Origin: Neospora caninum Liverpool
Lineage: Eukaryota > Apicomplexa > Conoidasida > Eucoccidiorida > Sarcocystidae
Length of the DNA: 64,000 nt
Direction: 5' to 3'
Assembly: GCF_000208865.1 (NCBI RefSeq)
Contig: NC_018395.1
Location: 2,759,920 to 2,823,919 of the forward strand
Shown here: positions 35,501 through 47,666 of the stretch, piece by piece
Layout of the letters: every line of letters begins with the position of its first letter
How positions within the stretch are numbered: the first letter of the stretch is position 1
Notes under the pieces: model-generated
The model's input: the letters and a program-made list of their open reading frames with translations, nothing else
Databases searched by the model: none
Told to the model about the DNA's origin: nothing
Made by a program: the position numbers and the translations under genes

Positions 35501-38196
35501 GACAACGCGAGCTCTCGCAGCCTTCGTCTTCAGGGAAGGCCTCGAAACCTCCCGGGTCGGCACGCGGCCGCAGCCTTCCGATCTGGTTTTCTCGTGCCTG
35601 GGAATCGCGAAAAAACCTCGCCTCGTGCGGTGGAACCACGTCCCCTCGTTTCAGCTGTGGCGCTTCCGTTTCCTCTCTTCTCAGCTGCTCGAAGTCCAGG
35701 GTGCACTCGTCAGCAAGCGTCAGACCCTTTCCGAGACGCCGCAGGACGGAGATCACACTGAACCGGTAGGCGGGAAGCTCGCGTTTCTGGTGGGTTCTGC
35801 GCATGTGATTCCCCGTCTGGGAACGAACGCGCTTTGTACTGCCGGGTGTTCCGCGGGCGGTTTGTCTTGTCTGTCGTTGGGGGGGCGTATAGCTCCTCGC
35901 AGCCAATCGGAAATGCGAATGCGTGCACTTTTTGTGGTTTCGAGTGCTCGGGGACCTGAAACACTGTATGGCTGCTTGGAGGGCCGTGCTTCTCCACGTG
36001 TGTGTGCCGAATCAAAAACATCCTTTCCGCTTCGCTTTGGGAACCCCACTTTGCCGGTTTTTTTCGGCCACAGAATCTCTCTTTGTCTCCCGACTCCTTT
36101 CACACTCCGTCAGCTTCGCTGGTCTTTGCTCCCATCCCGCCTCTTGCTTCCAGCGCTCTCTGTTTGCCGCCTTCCCCGCGCGCCTCGCGGCTTCCCTAGG
36201 TTCGTTGTTCTCCAGGTGGTCTCGCTTCGCTCTTTCACTACGTTTCGCCATCGTGGCTTCCCCCACCTCTCTCCTTCCCGTCCCCTGAGTATTCTCTCTC
36301 CCCTGTGTGTCCCCTCTCCCCTGTGTGTCCCCTCTCATCCGCTCGTATGACCGTCCTTGTCTCTGCAGAATGCGAAAGAACACTCGCCCGCTGCTGATGG
36401 TGAGAGCTTCCCTGATGGCATCGTGACAGAACACACTGCATTCTTCACGCCCGATTCTCTTTTCTCGTCTCGCGCCTTTCTGATTTTCCCCCGTTGCGCC
36501 TCATTGCACCCTCACCTACCCTGTCTCCGCGTCCACGGTGATTGTGTTTCTACGCATACATAAATGTATATATATATATATATATATATCAATACAGATG
36601 TTGCGATCTCCCTCTATATATGTCTCGGTTTGTTCACTGACACATCTGCCGTTTTCATATCCTTCGATATATATATATATATATATATATATGCGCATAG
36701 TTTTGTCGATATCAACACGTACACAGAAATGGGGATTTGTGAACGAAATCGGGAAGCTGGAGGAGTGCGTATTTTTCTGCTTTTCATTTTGCCAGGTGTG
36801 GGTCAGAAACTTGTGTCCTCCGCCGAAACGTCTCTTCTCGTCTTGCCATGGTCAATCAACCCCCGAGAAGAGAGGGATCCTCGGGTTTCCCACTGATTTT
36901 GCGTGTTTCGCGGTTTTCTCAGGAGACACCGACGTCGAACGAAGGAGTGGAATGCTGCGGAAAATCAAAGGACAGATCATTAAAGCAGCATTCGAGGTGA
37001 TCTGCGGCATTCTTCGCACTGCGAGACTACGCTTGCTGGCCGTGTCGATGCGAAAGTAAGGACACAGACGGCCAGAGAGCTGCGGCGTAGATACATCAGG
37101 AATTCACACTCGCATGCACGCCCGAGCCGATCCACGGCTAGAGAAGGCTCCAGCCAGCGTTCTCTCGGCTGAATGTGCCTCTTCGCGTTCCGAAAACTCG
37201 GTTTCTTCTCTGGGAGTTCGAAAGAATGTGCAGACGGCGACACGCTGATGACGCCCAAAAACAAGCATCTTGCTACTGCGTCGCAGCAGCGCAGATGACA
37301 GGAGCCAGCATCAGTCGGGAGAAAAAAGATGTCGATACCCCAAAATAAAGACACGTGTGGGAAAACCTGAAATTCGCATGTTTGATTGACATTGACTCGC
37401 TAATATACAATCATCCAAGATATATTTATCTGTCGCAGGTTCGGTCGAATGTCCCGTTATAGTCTATAAATCACCTGGCTTCTGGTACTTTGGGATCATA
37501 CTAACGGCGAGAAGGGAAGTGTGTTTCAAAAAAAGGGAAGTTCAGCAGGGAAGCTAGCGTCTAAAGTATATAACCGAGTACCAACTTGGATGCACAGATG
37601 GACATAATTTTAATCCGTGTACGGTTTGTACCTGTGCCCATGCGCACTGACACTTGCATATATATATTTATATTTATATATATATATATATATATATTTA
37701 TATTTATTTATATATATATATATATATGTTTATCTTTGGCCATGATAAGAGCTTTTGTGGGAAGAATGCGTCGACTGATGGGTCGAGGCGGCAGCAGTGA
37801 CCTGACATTTTCTCTTGTGTTGGATAGAGACAGATCTGTGGTGGGATGCGACGTCAGCGTCGGCTCTTTTTCGTCTATTCCAGGCTGGCGTGCTTCGCGG
37901 TTCATGAAACCGGAGTTCTGATCTCGAACATCGCTAACGCCAAGGCCACAACCACTCGAAATCAAGTCAACTTCCTTCTCGGAACCAAACTGCTGGGCAG
38001 CTTTCTCCGGTAAAGAAATGACAATTCATCGTAACAAAGCGTGTTCTTCTCATAACATCTCCACATGCGCAAATGGCGCACAGATCTGCGATCCGTGTCT
38101 CTTCTGTAGAGACGTGCATTCGGGCTCATACACCGTATATCATCTATTTTCACATTGGTATATATATATATATGCACGTACATCTCTCCCTACATT

Positions 38197-38240
<44 letters not shown>

Positions 38241-38647
38241 TATGTTTGTGTAGATCTGCTTATGCATTTAGTCGTATGGAGAAGCGTGTCTGAGAGCGCG
38301 TGCGTGTGTGGAGCACGGCGCGTGCTTGTCGGTTTGTTTTGGTTCCCTGTTCTCTTTTCTCCCCCGGTTTGTCTGTTGAGTGATCTCCCGGTGTTTTTTG
38401 TCCTTTGTCGTGCAGCACGTTCATATGCCGTCGCGAGCGCCTTGGCTTTTATCGTCTCGTGACGAATGCCATTCAAGACAAGCGAATCAGGAGACCTGTC
38501 GGCCAGGGTCTCGGGAACTTCTCCGATCCCTCCACAGGTGCGGCGGGCGGCTCACGTCGGCGTGCTGGCTTCTGCCTTTGTCGCGCTCACACGGCCCAAT
38601 CTGACAGACGCAGGAAAGACTGTGCCGTCTGTCTATCCAGTAAATTA

Positions 38648-38685
<38 letters not shown>

Positions 38686-40311
38686 GGCGCTGTGTGTGTG
38701 TTGTCACCTGCGCATGCATACGCGTGGACGTTCCTCCAGGTTTGCGCACTTCGTTTTGGCCTGTCTCTTCTCTCCCATTCCCTTTTCTTCCACGGCCGTG
38801 GTGTGCTCAAACACGGATTCTCCGTTTTTCTCGCCGCAGTCTCTCACGTGTCGATCGCTTTCGCGTCTCTCTGTTCTCGGCTGTTTTCCGCGTTTGTGAT
38901 CCGAAACGGCCTCGACTCGCACCCGGTGAGAGGCAGCGCGCGGCAGCTACTCACGCTCCTCTCCCTCCTCTCTCTCGCCGCCTGTCGGGGCTGTCCGTAT
39001 ACAGCCGCCCGCGGAGTGCACCGTTTTTTGTGGCGTGTCTGTGTTGTGCGCCGCGTCTTCAGCTGCTTCGGATGGGGTCACCGCGCCGCCGGGCGCCGAC
39101 CCCTCTCCAGGCCTGTTCCGGCCGAGTCTCGGCGCGGGGAGTGTCCCCCTCGGAGGGTTGCCTGCCTTCGTGTACCAGCCGCACTACTACGGCAGATTAC
39201 CCAGCACGCAAACTCGGCGGAGCGCGAACGTCTTCTTCCCTGCGCCGCATGTGCCGGCGTGCCAGGCGGAGTTGAAGCTCCAGGCTCTCAGCCACAACTC
39301 AGACATTTGCGACGTAGGCGCGCGAGCGACAGAAAACGTCGAAGGCCCGCGAGAAGAAGGGGGGTCGGCCGCTCCCTGCGGCTGTCCCTGGAGACTCTTG
39401 AGGGCTCGCCGGAGGGAAGGCCGGAAGCGAACGAGGGAGAAGAGCCACGAGTTTTTTCGGAGACTAGGCAGCAGAGGGAAGGAAACTGTGGCGCGTCGTG
39501 TCGGGGAATCTCGGGGAGCTAGTTGTGTCTGTTCCACGCCCGCCGGCGTTTTCCTCCACTCCATCTGCCCACTGGTCGGCGTGTCCTGGGGATCCTGTGA
39601 GACCCTGTCCAGTTGTCGGGTTGCGCCGAAGAAGCCTCGACTTTTTTTCTGCTCGTGAAGATGCGCCCCTATTTCTCCCTCTTCGCTCTCTGCTCTCCGG
39701 CGGGGTGCGCTGCTTTGCCGGAGCCTGCTTGCCTTGCGCTGTGTCGCTTCTGTGCGGCCTCTATGTCGTCCCGGCCCCACTCTCGCGCTGCCTCAGCCAT
39801 CTCTTTTTTCAGCTCCTCTCTCCGCTTTCCTGTGTTCCCGCATGCAGCCCATTTACCGCCCCGCACCGGAACTGTCAGCCATCGCCTCGCCAGCGGGCCG
39901 GAGACGTGACCCGCTCGTGTCCGACCGCTATTTGTCGACTTTCGAAGTGAGCAGAGAGACGAAGCTGCGCAGGCGCGAACTCCAGGGCGCATTGTTGAAG
40001 CCGAGGTAAGCGCAGAGAGGAAACCGCGTTTGCGTCGGGAAGGACGGACGGTCGCCTGCGGACTGAGAGGCACGGGGGACGGGGGGCGAGGAGGAGAAAA
40101 GAAACACCGCACGAAGGCAGGGAGGAAGGCAAAAGAGCAGAAAGGTGAAAAACGGTGGCCCAGAGAGAAAGGGCCGGAAGAAGAACAGGCGAGATGACGT
40201 TGTCGATTTCTTTTCTGCAGTGCAACGCCGGACGACGAGCCTCTAAGCGCCAGCAAGATGAACGACATGTACATCGATATGCTTCTCGATGAAGTGGACA
40301 GGAGGCAATAA
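32582..40311 (+). CDS. Coiled-coil protein with repeated helical motif, 14 exons, unknown function
   Basis: Exons: 32582-32699, 33259-33282, 33531-33769, 34575-34731, 35084-35247, 35685-35765, 36369-36399, 36923-37055, 37884-38009, 38416-38537, 38840-38925, 39005-39313, 39848-40005 and 40221-40311. All are GT-AG, phases agree throughout, and the result is 612 residues from ATG in context GCCATGG. Residues 50-145 form a charged coiled coil (EEIKRLRRLARQNKSDLQKK). A helical motif LG..(18-26)..GFxx(I/L)VxNA appears near 163-187 and again near 353-379, with looser relatives at 280-325 and 399-422. A short second coil lies at 215-250 (LRLLRQEQLLLLAENERL). Residues 427-530 are Pro/Ala-rich. The C-terminus is helical (MYIDMLLDEVDRR). 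No signal peptide or membrane segment is seen. The overall form suits a cytoskeletal or centrosomal scaffold, but I do not recognise the family. A shorter alternative ending at a TAA (37057-37059) would read through the exon 8 donor. Confidence 0.72.
36567..36692. repeat. Two (TA)n runs in intron 7 of the coiled-coil gene
   Basis: TA dinucleotide runs at about 36567-36589 and 36667-36692 lie in the intron between exons 7 and 8. Confidence 0.85.
37656..37728. repeat. (TA)n/(TTTA)n array in intron 8 of the coiled-coil gene
   Basis: A 70-base run of TA with TTTA interruptions lies within the 828-base intron 37056-37883. Confidence 0.85.
38159..38243. repeat. (TA)n runs in intron 9 of the coiled-coil gene
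   Basis: TA runs at about 38159-38173 and 38197-38243 sit in the intron between exons 9 and 10. Confidence 0.85.
38648..38685. repeat. (CT)n(TA)n compound microsatellite in intron 10
   Basis: A CT run passes directly into a TA run within the intron 38538-38839. A very similar CT-then-TA block occurs at 62056-62098 in an intron of the TBC gene. Confidence 0.85.
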
Positions 40312-43300
40312 AACATTTAGAAAGGTGCAGAGGCGCCGCCCCTTTTTTGCCGTCGCCCTCTGCCCTTTCGGCTGAGCTGGCGAGACAGAGAGCGCTGAAG
40401 ATGCGCGAGAAATTTGAACTCGCGCGACCTGGAGGGAGGGCGTTCTTCTCCCTTTTTTGTTGGCTTTCTTTTGTTGCCTTTTGCCGTCTCCCCGGCGACT
40501 CCCCTCTTCTTCCCCCCCCCTCCCCCCCTCCCCACACTTTGACGACGCAGAAAGGCGAGTGGCCTTGAACGCTCTTCAGGGACGAATGGGGCTTTCTCTT
40601 GGACGCTTCCCGCTTTTTTCTGGTCCTTGTTTCTGGTCTCTGCCGTCTGTGCGGCGGGAAAGCAACCGAGTTTTTTCACTGAGGACACGCAGGTCATTCT
40701 TTTCGACGCAAATGAGCGTTTCCTGGCCTTCGCGTGCAAACGAGGCCGTCCAGTTTCGGCAGGAACGCGCGCAAGCGCCTACGCCTTCTGCCCGTGTTAA
40801 AGGTCAGGCGAACGCACAGCGCTGCAAAGCCTTGAGCTCCCGTATCTCCGGAAAAATTCAATTTTGGCGGCCGGTCCTCGGAGAGTCGAAGCCCGCAAAC
40901 GGTCAACGGTGTTTGTGAGGGGCAAAAAAGCGGATAAACGAGGAAACCGAACTTGAAGAAAAGACCCGCAGGAACCGGACGGAGAAATGCGGCATAAACA
41001 GAAAGCACGGAGGCTGCACCCAACACGGTCCAACACAGAAGTGACTCGTTGCTTGCTTCCCATGCTCTTCGTCGTCGAACCTTTTTTGACAAGGGCGGCT
41101 GGGCTCTCTGCACGCCGAGAGGACCCAGACACTGCATCAACACATACACGTGCATTTATGTATATACATCTCTACAACCATAGGATATATATATAAGTTG
41201 ATACGGAGAATAAACAGATGAAAAGCTGTATCTCTTGGTTAGGTCGGTATATTCGACAGGCGTGGGTACGTTTGTAGGGCACCGCAGCCGTACTTTTTTC
41301 TGGCGAATCCATCGGCGTGTTGGCCGTCGATTTGCCTCGGCGGAGCTCCGCAGTCGTACGACAGCTGCACGAGTTGGATTTCAGTCTCCTACGACATTAA
41401 GGTTATCCCACATCGGTTTTATGTTCTAGGCGTAATGCATGGATTACTACTGAAAAAACGTTCCACATGCAGAGTGTAGATCGATATTTACTGGACCTTT
41501 CCGGACGTACAGAAGAGAGCTGTACATTTTCTTCTAGAGTCAAACGTAGGGATACACCAACCGCGCGAGGGCCACGTAGACAAAACCCCATCTCTGCTTT
41601 TTGCACTGAATCGCGTCCGACGACCGAGAGAGTGGCGAGGTGATGAACGACGCTGTTTCTTCAGACCCTCGGCCTCGGGTAGGTCACCGTTTCTGGCCAT
41701 CTGGAGGGATGGGGCGAGCCTGTGGAGACACCACAGAGAAAGGGACTGATGCGTCCGGACCCCCTTCCTTTTCTCTAGAGAAGACCTCGTCAGGCATCAG
41801 GCACGTAAGTGAAAGGAACACCTCTCTCCGTTTGGCGACGGGCACGCGGAGACTCGTCGCGAGTCGCTAGCCCGTAAATGTAGATCGAGCGAGCACCTGT
41901 TCTCTGGTGTATGTACACTGCACGCGAAAGCGGGAGAGGCGCATTCTGCGCTCCGGATTCTTTTTACTGGCTTGGCTGGAAGCGAAGCTCTTGGCCTTTC
42001 GATTTTAACTCTAGATCTGTTCTCTCCGCATAGGCAGCAGAGCAGACAAGACACGGGGGAGCACGAGCAACCGCGTGCGACGCCCAGTCGCGCGGCGTTC
42101 CAGACTCCCTATTCTTTACCGACTTTGGAAGATTCGATAACTGCTGCTCAAGACGCATCTGTTTTCTCCGCCGTTTCCGGATACAGCACGAGGAGGAATT
42201 TTCGCCTCGCCGCCTGCGAGTCCCTTTTTTTCTGCGGTGCACAGGTCTGTGTGCGTGTATCGGCTTTTCTCGCTGTCAGGGAGAGGGCCCTTACGCCAGA
42301 AACAGAGGTTCGCTTTTCCGCAGCCAATCCCTTTCTTGCGGCCATTTCCCCTCATCTTCAGCCGAACAGAGCCAGTTGCCTTCGCGCATTTCTTCCCTTG
42401 AACGGATCTTCACTCTACATCCGAGAAAACTGGACAGGCTGCAGGAGTCGACTGTCCCGCGGAGACGCGACACACAGAAGCGCAGACACACACCGTCCCC
42501 CCCTGGAGGAGCTTTGGGGCTTCGAGTCTCCTTTTCCCGAGTTGGGTTTGTCCTTCGTGTCTCCCTCTTTCTCTTTTTTCCCGCCGGTTTCCCCCACTGT
42601 TTTCACACGGTTAAAGCCGGCCTGCGGAATCTCAAAGGCGCCCCTTTTTGCCACCTGACTCTGTCGCTGTCCTGCCTGCCGTCTCCACACAGGGCTCCCC
42701 CAACAGAAAAGGAGACAATCGACAGCACAAATGTTTTTGCTCTCGTCGCTCGCGCCTCTTGCTTTTCTCCACCTCGATATGCAATGCGTCTGCGTCACGG
42801 AAAGGGGTGGCTTTCGCCTTTTGTCACGCCAGAGCGTTGCGATCGTCGCTCAGGTTTCGTGTCCACGTCGACGTGAGTTGTTACATGCACAGTCTCCGTT
42901 TCGGGCAATCATATTCAGGTATGTCTACAAATATACATCTGAATAGTTATGTGTTTCAAGCCTGAAAGGCAGTTTGCACCAAACACGGGTGCATTTCTCT
43001 TCGAGTGCCTCTCGGCGTTTTGTGCTGAAGAAGCAAACGGCAGTCCTTGCCGAACTTCCGCTTAAAAGGGGCTCTTGCGCCGCGGGCACATGTTCCTCTG
43101 TCCCTCTTTTTGCCGTTTAGGCGCCTCTCTCCTGGGGACGAGGGACAGGCTCGGGCCTGTCCTTTTCGCCCCGCCGTCGGTGTGGCGAGCGTTTGAACTC
43201 GATTCAAAATCGCGGTCGCTTCCTACAGGACAAGGCGTGGCAGAAAAAACGAGGGAGGCCGCTGACATGAACGGATAGAAAAGGGGGAAGGAGAAGAGAA

Positions 43301-43508
43301 AAGGGGGAAGGAGAAGAGAAAAGGAGGAAGGAGGAGAGAAAAGGAGGAAGGCGACGATGAGGACAGAGATAAGGAGGAAAACGGTCAAAACAGAAAGCGG
43401 GAGACAGGCGAGGGGAGAGAAGAACGGCCAACAGAGCAACGAGGAAAATAAGGTCCAATGCAAGCGAGATCCCGTAGGCGTCTGTAACTCTTCTTCCCTG
43501 AGCACAGA
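40312..43508. other. Intergenic region between the coiled-coil and FKBP-CS genes
   Basis: About 3.2 kb with no supported gene. It contains short homopolymers (C runs near 40510-40530), a short TA run near 41186-41195, and a polypurine tandem repeat next to the downstream gene. ORFs such as 41972-42658 (+) are low-complexity and lack splice partners. Confidence 0.45.
43278..43351 (+). repeat. 20-bp polypurine tandem repeat, about 3.7 copies
   Basis: Units of the form GAAAAGGGGGAAGGAGAAGA repeat with a few A/G changes, 160-230 bases upstream of the FKBP-CS start. Purine-only mirror-like repeats can form triplex or nucleosome-free DNA, so a promoter role is possible. Confidence 0.8.
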
Positions 43509-46500
43509 ATGCCGGCGCCATCGTCTGCTGCCTGCGGTCTTCCTCTCACAGCAACACGTCCTGTCTGCCTCTTGCTCCTCGTTCTTCTTCTTTATGAGTC
43601 GCCCCTCAGAATCTCCGGGCCTCCTGAAATGTCTTTGGCCCTTCAGCGGCCATCTGCCTCTCATCCTCTTCTTCCCAGTTCGAGATGTTCTCTCAACTTC
43701 GATGAACGCATTCGGAGTCAACATGGCCAAGCCACGACACTCCCTTCGTCCCGTCCGTCTTCTTTCCTGAACCGTTCCCCAAAGTGCTCTCCTCCGTCAT
43801 CCGGATCTTCCCTCTCTTCTCTCTCTTCCCTCTCTCCTCTCGCTTCCCTCTCGTCTTTCTCTCTGTCTCGTTCTCTTCCTGCCTTCGTGCCTGCTGTTCT
43901 GCGTAGGCTGCCACGCGCGACGGCGAATGATCCCCGTTCTCGCCGTTCCGTTTCTCCGTGTGGATCTCCTTCTTCCTTCTCTCTCACTTCTTCCTCTCTT
44001 CTTTCCCAGTCTCCTTCCCGCACCTCACCGTCGTCCGCTCGGTCTCCTTCGTCTCTGCCTTTTTTTCCCCTCTTACTGTCTCCCTCTCTCTCGCCTTCTG
44101 TCTCGCCTTCTATTCCGCCGTCGCCTCTGTCTCCGTCCTCTCTGGTTGCGTCTCCTTCCCCTCTTTTTGCGTCTCTCTCGTCTCTTCCGGCTCCCACCAC
44201 GCCAGTTACCCCCCTTCCGTTCGCGCTGTTCAAGGAGGCAAACACGTGGGTAGAATCGTTGATTGCGACACACATCGTGCACGTGCAAAGGCGGGGCAGA
44301 CGCAATGAGCCTCCTCGCGAGGGCCCTTCGCTCAATTGGGATCTTCTCGCCGACGGCAGGGTACGTCGCGTTGCGATTCGCTTCAGCGTGAAGACGCGGG
44401 CGTCTCTCCTCGACGCCGAGCCGCTTTCGCTAGGCGGAAAGACCCCCCGACACTCCACCACGTTTCGTCTCTTCAAGTTGAACCTTCCAGGCCAATCCTG
44501 GCCGTTCTCCTCTTCTACACATTGGTGTTTCTTCCACCTGACAGTGCTTTGTGTGTGGAACTCGCCTGCGCTCGCGCTTAGACAGCGTGTTGCCGCGCCT
44601 ACGACAGTTGTGTGGAGTCGCCGGTGCCTCTTGCACTTCGCTTCCCTCGCACCGCGCGTCCCGCATTTGGGGCATTGCAGATGGCGAACACTGAAGGCTT
44701 TCAGAAGGCGAGACGAAAAGGCGCTCCAGGAAACCGAAACGGGATGGTTCTGGGGCCCGAGTCGTGGCGAGAGGCGACACATCGCGGTTTCTCTCAAACC
44801 GGTCACCACCCGTGTCTTCTTCGTAGAAGACGGCAAGCAACATGCGCGACAGTCCCTCGCTTTCGGTGTGCTTTCCGTGCCCTCAGATCCTGAAGAGACA
44901 GATCGAGGGCGGCGAGGGAGCCCTCTACCCCTCCCCTCAAATGAACGTCACGATCGAGTTCTCGCTCCACACGCTCTCGGGATTCAAGATCGCCGACACA
45001 CGCGCCCTTAACACCACAATGATGGAGTTTCCGTTTGTGAGAAAACCGGAGACACGACGAGTCGCGGCGATCCGAAATGACACAGCGTTTTGCTCTGCAT
45101 TGACAGGGGACGGGCTTTGCTACGCGTGTCCTGCGTGGAATCACGCGCACGTATCGCAAGCGCCAAGTCTCAGTGTGCTCTCGTCAGTTTTTGGCCGCCG
45201 TTTCTCTTCTCAGGGTCGTGGCTTTCACCTTTCTAGCACCTCTCCTTTCCTCCCTTTTGGCCTTGCCCCTGGGGCATCGCCTTTGCCTGTGTCGCGTTTT
45301 TCCCTGGCCCTCATTTTTTATGCGTTGTTCTTGCTTTCCTCGCTGGGGTGTCCTCTCACGCGTGTTTGATGGCTTCTGTCCTGTTTGTCGCTTTCTCGCG
45401 AGTCTACTTTTGGTGGTTCCTCTTCCGCCTTGCTCCTTCAGGCGGACGCCATGCCAGGCATGCAGATCGCCCTCGCGAGCATGCGCAAACTGGAGCGCTC
45501 AGTCTTCCTCCTCAGTCCCGAAATGGGATTGCCTTTCGACTTCTCTGTAGACCTTGAGTTGGACAAACGCGAGGACGATCGCAGGCAGCAAACCCACGAC
45601 GAGGACCTCCCGCCATCTCTGCGAGACGCGCGACGGAGAGAGGAAATGGCGAGGACCGAAACGTCTCCGGCGAACTTGACGAGCTACACCGTCCGGGGCG
45701 GCGACTGGCTAGCGTAAGACCAGAATAGCAGGATGCGCGTGAACGGAATGCATTGCGTGGAACCGCCGCTTCGCATTCTCGTGGGTTCTCCACTTTAGCT
45801 TCTTGGCCCCTGGAACGATGCTTTCGCCTCGTGTTCTTTCCTGCCTCTGTCGCTTTCCGCTCCTTCTTCCCCTCACACCGCGATTCCTTGTCTATCCGAC
45901 TTTCTGCACGTTTCGTCGCCATCTCGCCCCTGTTTTCCGCCTTGTCTTCTCTGCCTCACCGGCCTGTCCCACGAAGCCGTTGTGTGTCTCCGCACTGTGA
46001 ACCGTGTTCTGCGTGCTTTGCACGTTCTGCTGTTGAAGGAGCGAAAGGGCGAGGAAACGCCAAAGGACCACAGAAAGGCGAGAGGCCGGTGCTGAGCAGG
46101 TGCACGTGTCATTTTCAGGCTCGGTCTGTTCCAACGACGCGTCTGAAACCCACACGCCTGGAGCCCGTGTGGTCCTCTCTTTCACTTTCGCCTCATGCAT
46201 TCCTTTCCCTGTATTTGCCCCTCGACTCCATTTGCCTATGCATCTTGTGCCTTGGAAACAGACCCCATGAGCGGCTCTCATATATGGGAGATTACCTACT
46301 CTCTTATATCTTACTACCGCGTATGACTCGTGGACGGTCCTCTTAACGGATTCCTTTCGTAGAAGAGATTCGTGACGCGCGGCTCCATCCGCGTGTCTGC
46401 TGCAAAAGCTTCGCGTTTTGTTCTTCTCTCCGTGCTGCGAATTGTTCCGAGCCTCTGGCTCATCCGCGGCGTTCCGCTCTCTTTTGTCTCCCTGGACTTT

Positions 46501-47613
46501 TCTTTTTCTCTTCCCTTCTCGGCGTGTCTCCAGATTCGACATCACCCTGTGTAATATCTATGACCGCCATAGACCGTGGTGGCGAATCTCTCCTGACATG
46601 GAATTTCTGAAGAACCTCCCCGAGGAGCACATCCCTGACAATATGACCCACGACGAGTGGCTCGAGTATAAGGCGGACCAAGTGCGTGACAAAATCCAGG
46701 TAACGACTCCAAGTCTCGCCACCGAAGAGTGGAAAGGCACGCGTTCTCGCTGCCTGAAACGCTCTGCATGTGCACCCGCAAACCCCAACAGGCCCCAGGC
46801 TCAGCCCTGACATCTAGCAGGTGTCCCCGGTCGAGTTTTGGGAAGACGGAAGTCTCTGTGCGGGATATACATGTTTGTGCGCCCTCGTCGTCGAGCTCTC
46901 TTTCTTTTCTCGCGTAGAGTGACAGGGTCTCCATCACCAACCGGTTAGGTTTGCGAGACGCGTGACGATCTGTTTCGAGTCAGGATGGAGCCGCCTTCAC
47001 GCGGGAGCTAGCGCCGGTTCTTCAGGAGATGAATACTGGAGGGTTCGGTACTGCTCGCCTGATGCCGTTTATCCCTTTCGTGATTGTGTCTGTGTCCGCT
47101 TTTTTGCCCTTTTCCATCTCGCAAATTGAAGACGCATGAGGCGCTTCCATACAGCAACGCATGCATCTACACGTGCGTGGTGATTGACGAACGTGGCTTC
47201 GAGATGAGAGCAGAAAAGCGGGGTACGGGATGACACTCTCGGCAGTCCAGTCCCCACGCGCACGACACAGACGGATTCTGGGCTTACAGAGGGCCTGTGG
47301 CTGTCGCGAGGCAGATCCTAGCAAAGTGACACATGCGTGGTAAACCCTCTGTGACTCTGCCGACGTGTGCGTCCACTGTACTTCCTCTTTGTGAAAGGGT
47401 TGTGTTTCCGTCGCCTCTCCACGACGGCCGTGGGTGTTTTGCAGGACGAAATGAGCACCAATCCTGCTAGTCCGTACTGGGACGACATCGAACCTGCGAT
47501 GAATGACGTGCAGCGAGAGAGGGTTCAAAGTGAGGCAGACGACCGAACAGAACGAAGTGCAAACACTCAAGGTGGATATGTATAACAGTGGCAAGAGCAC
47601 AGCATGTCAATGA

Positions 47614-47666
<53 letters not shown>

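Noticed and set aside
36538..38462. Several ORFs rich in Tyr-Ile runs
   Set aside because: They are translations of (TA)n microsatellites inside introns.
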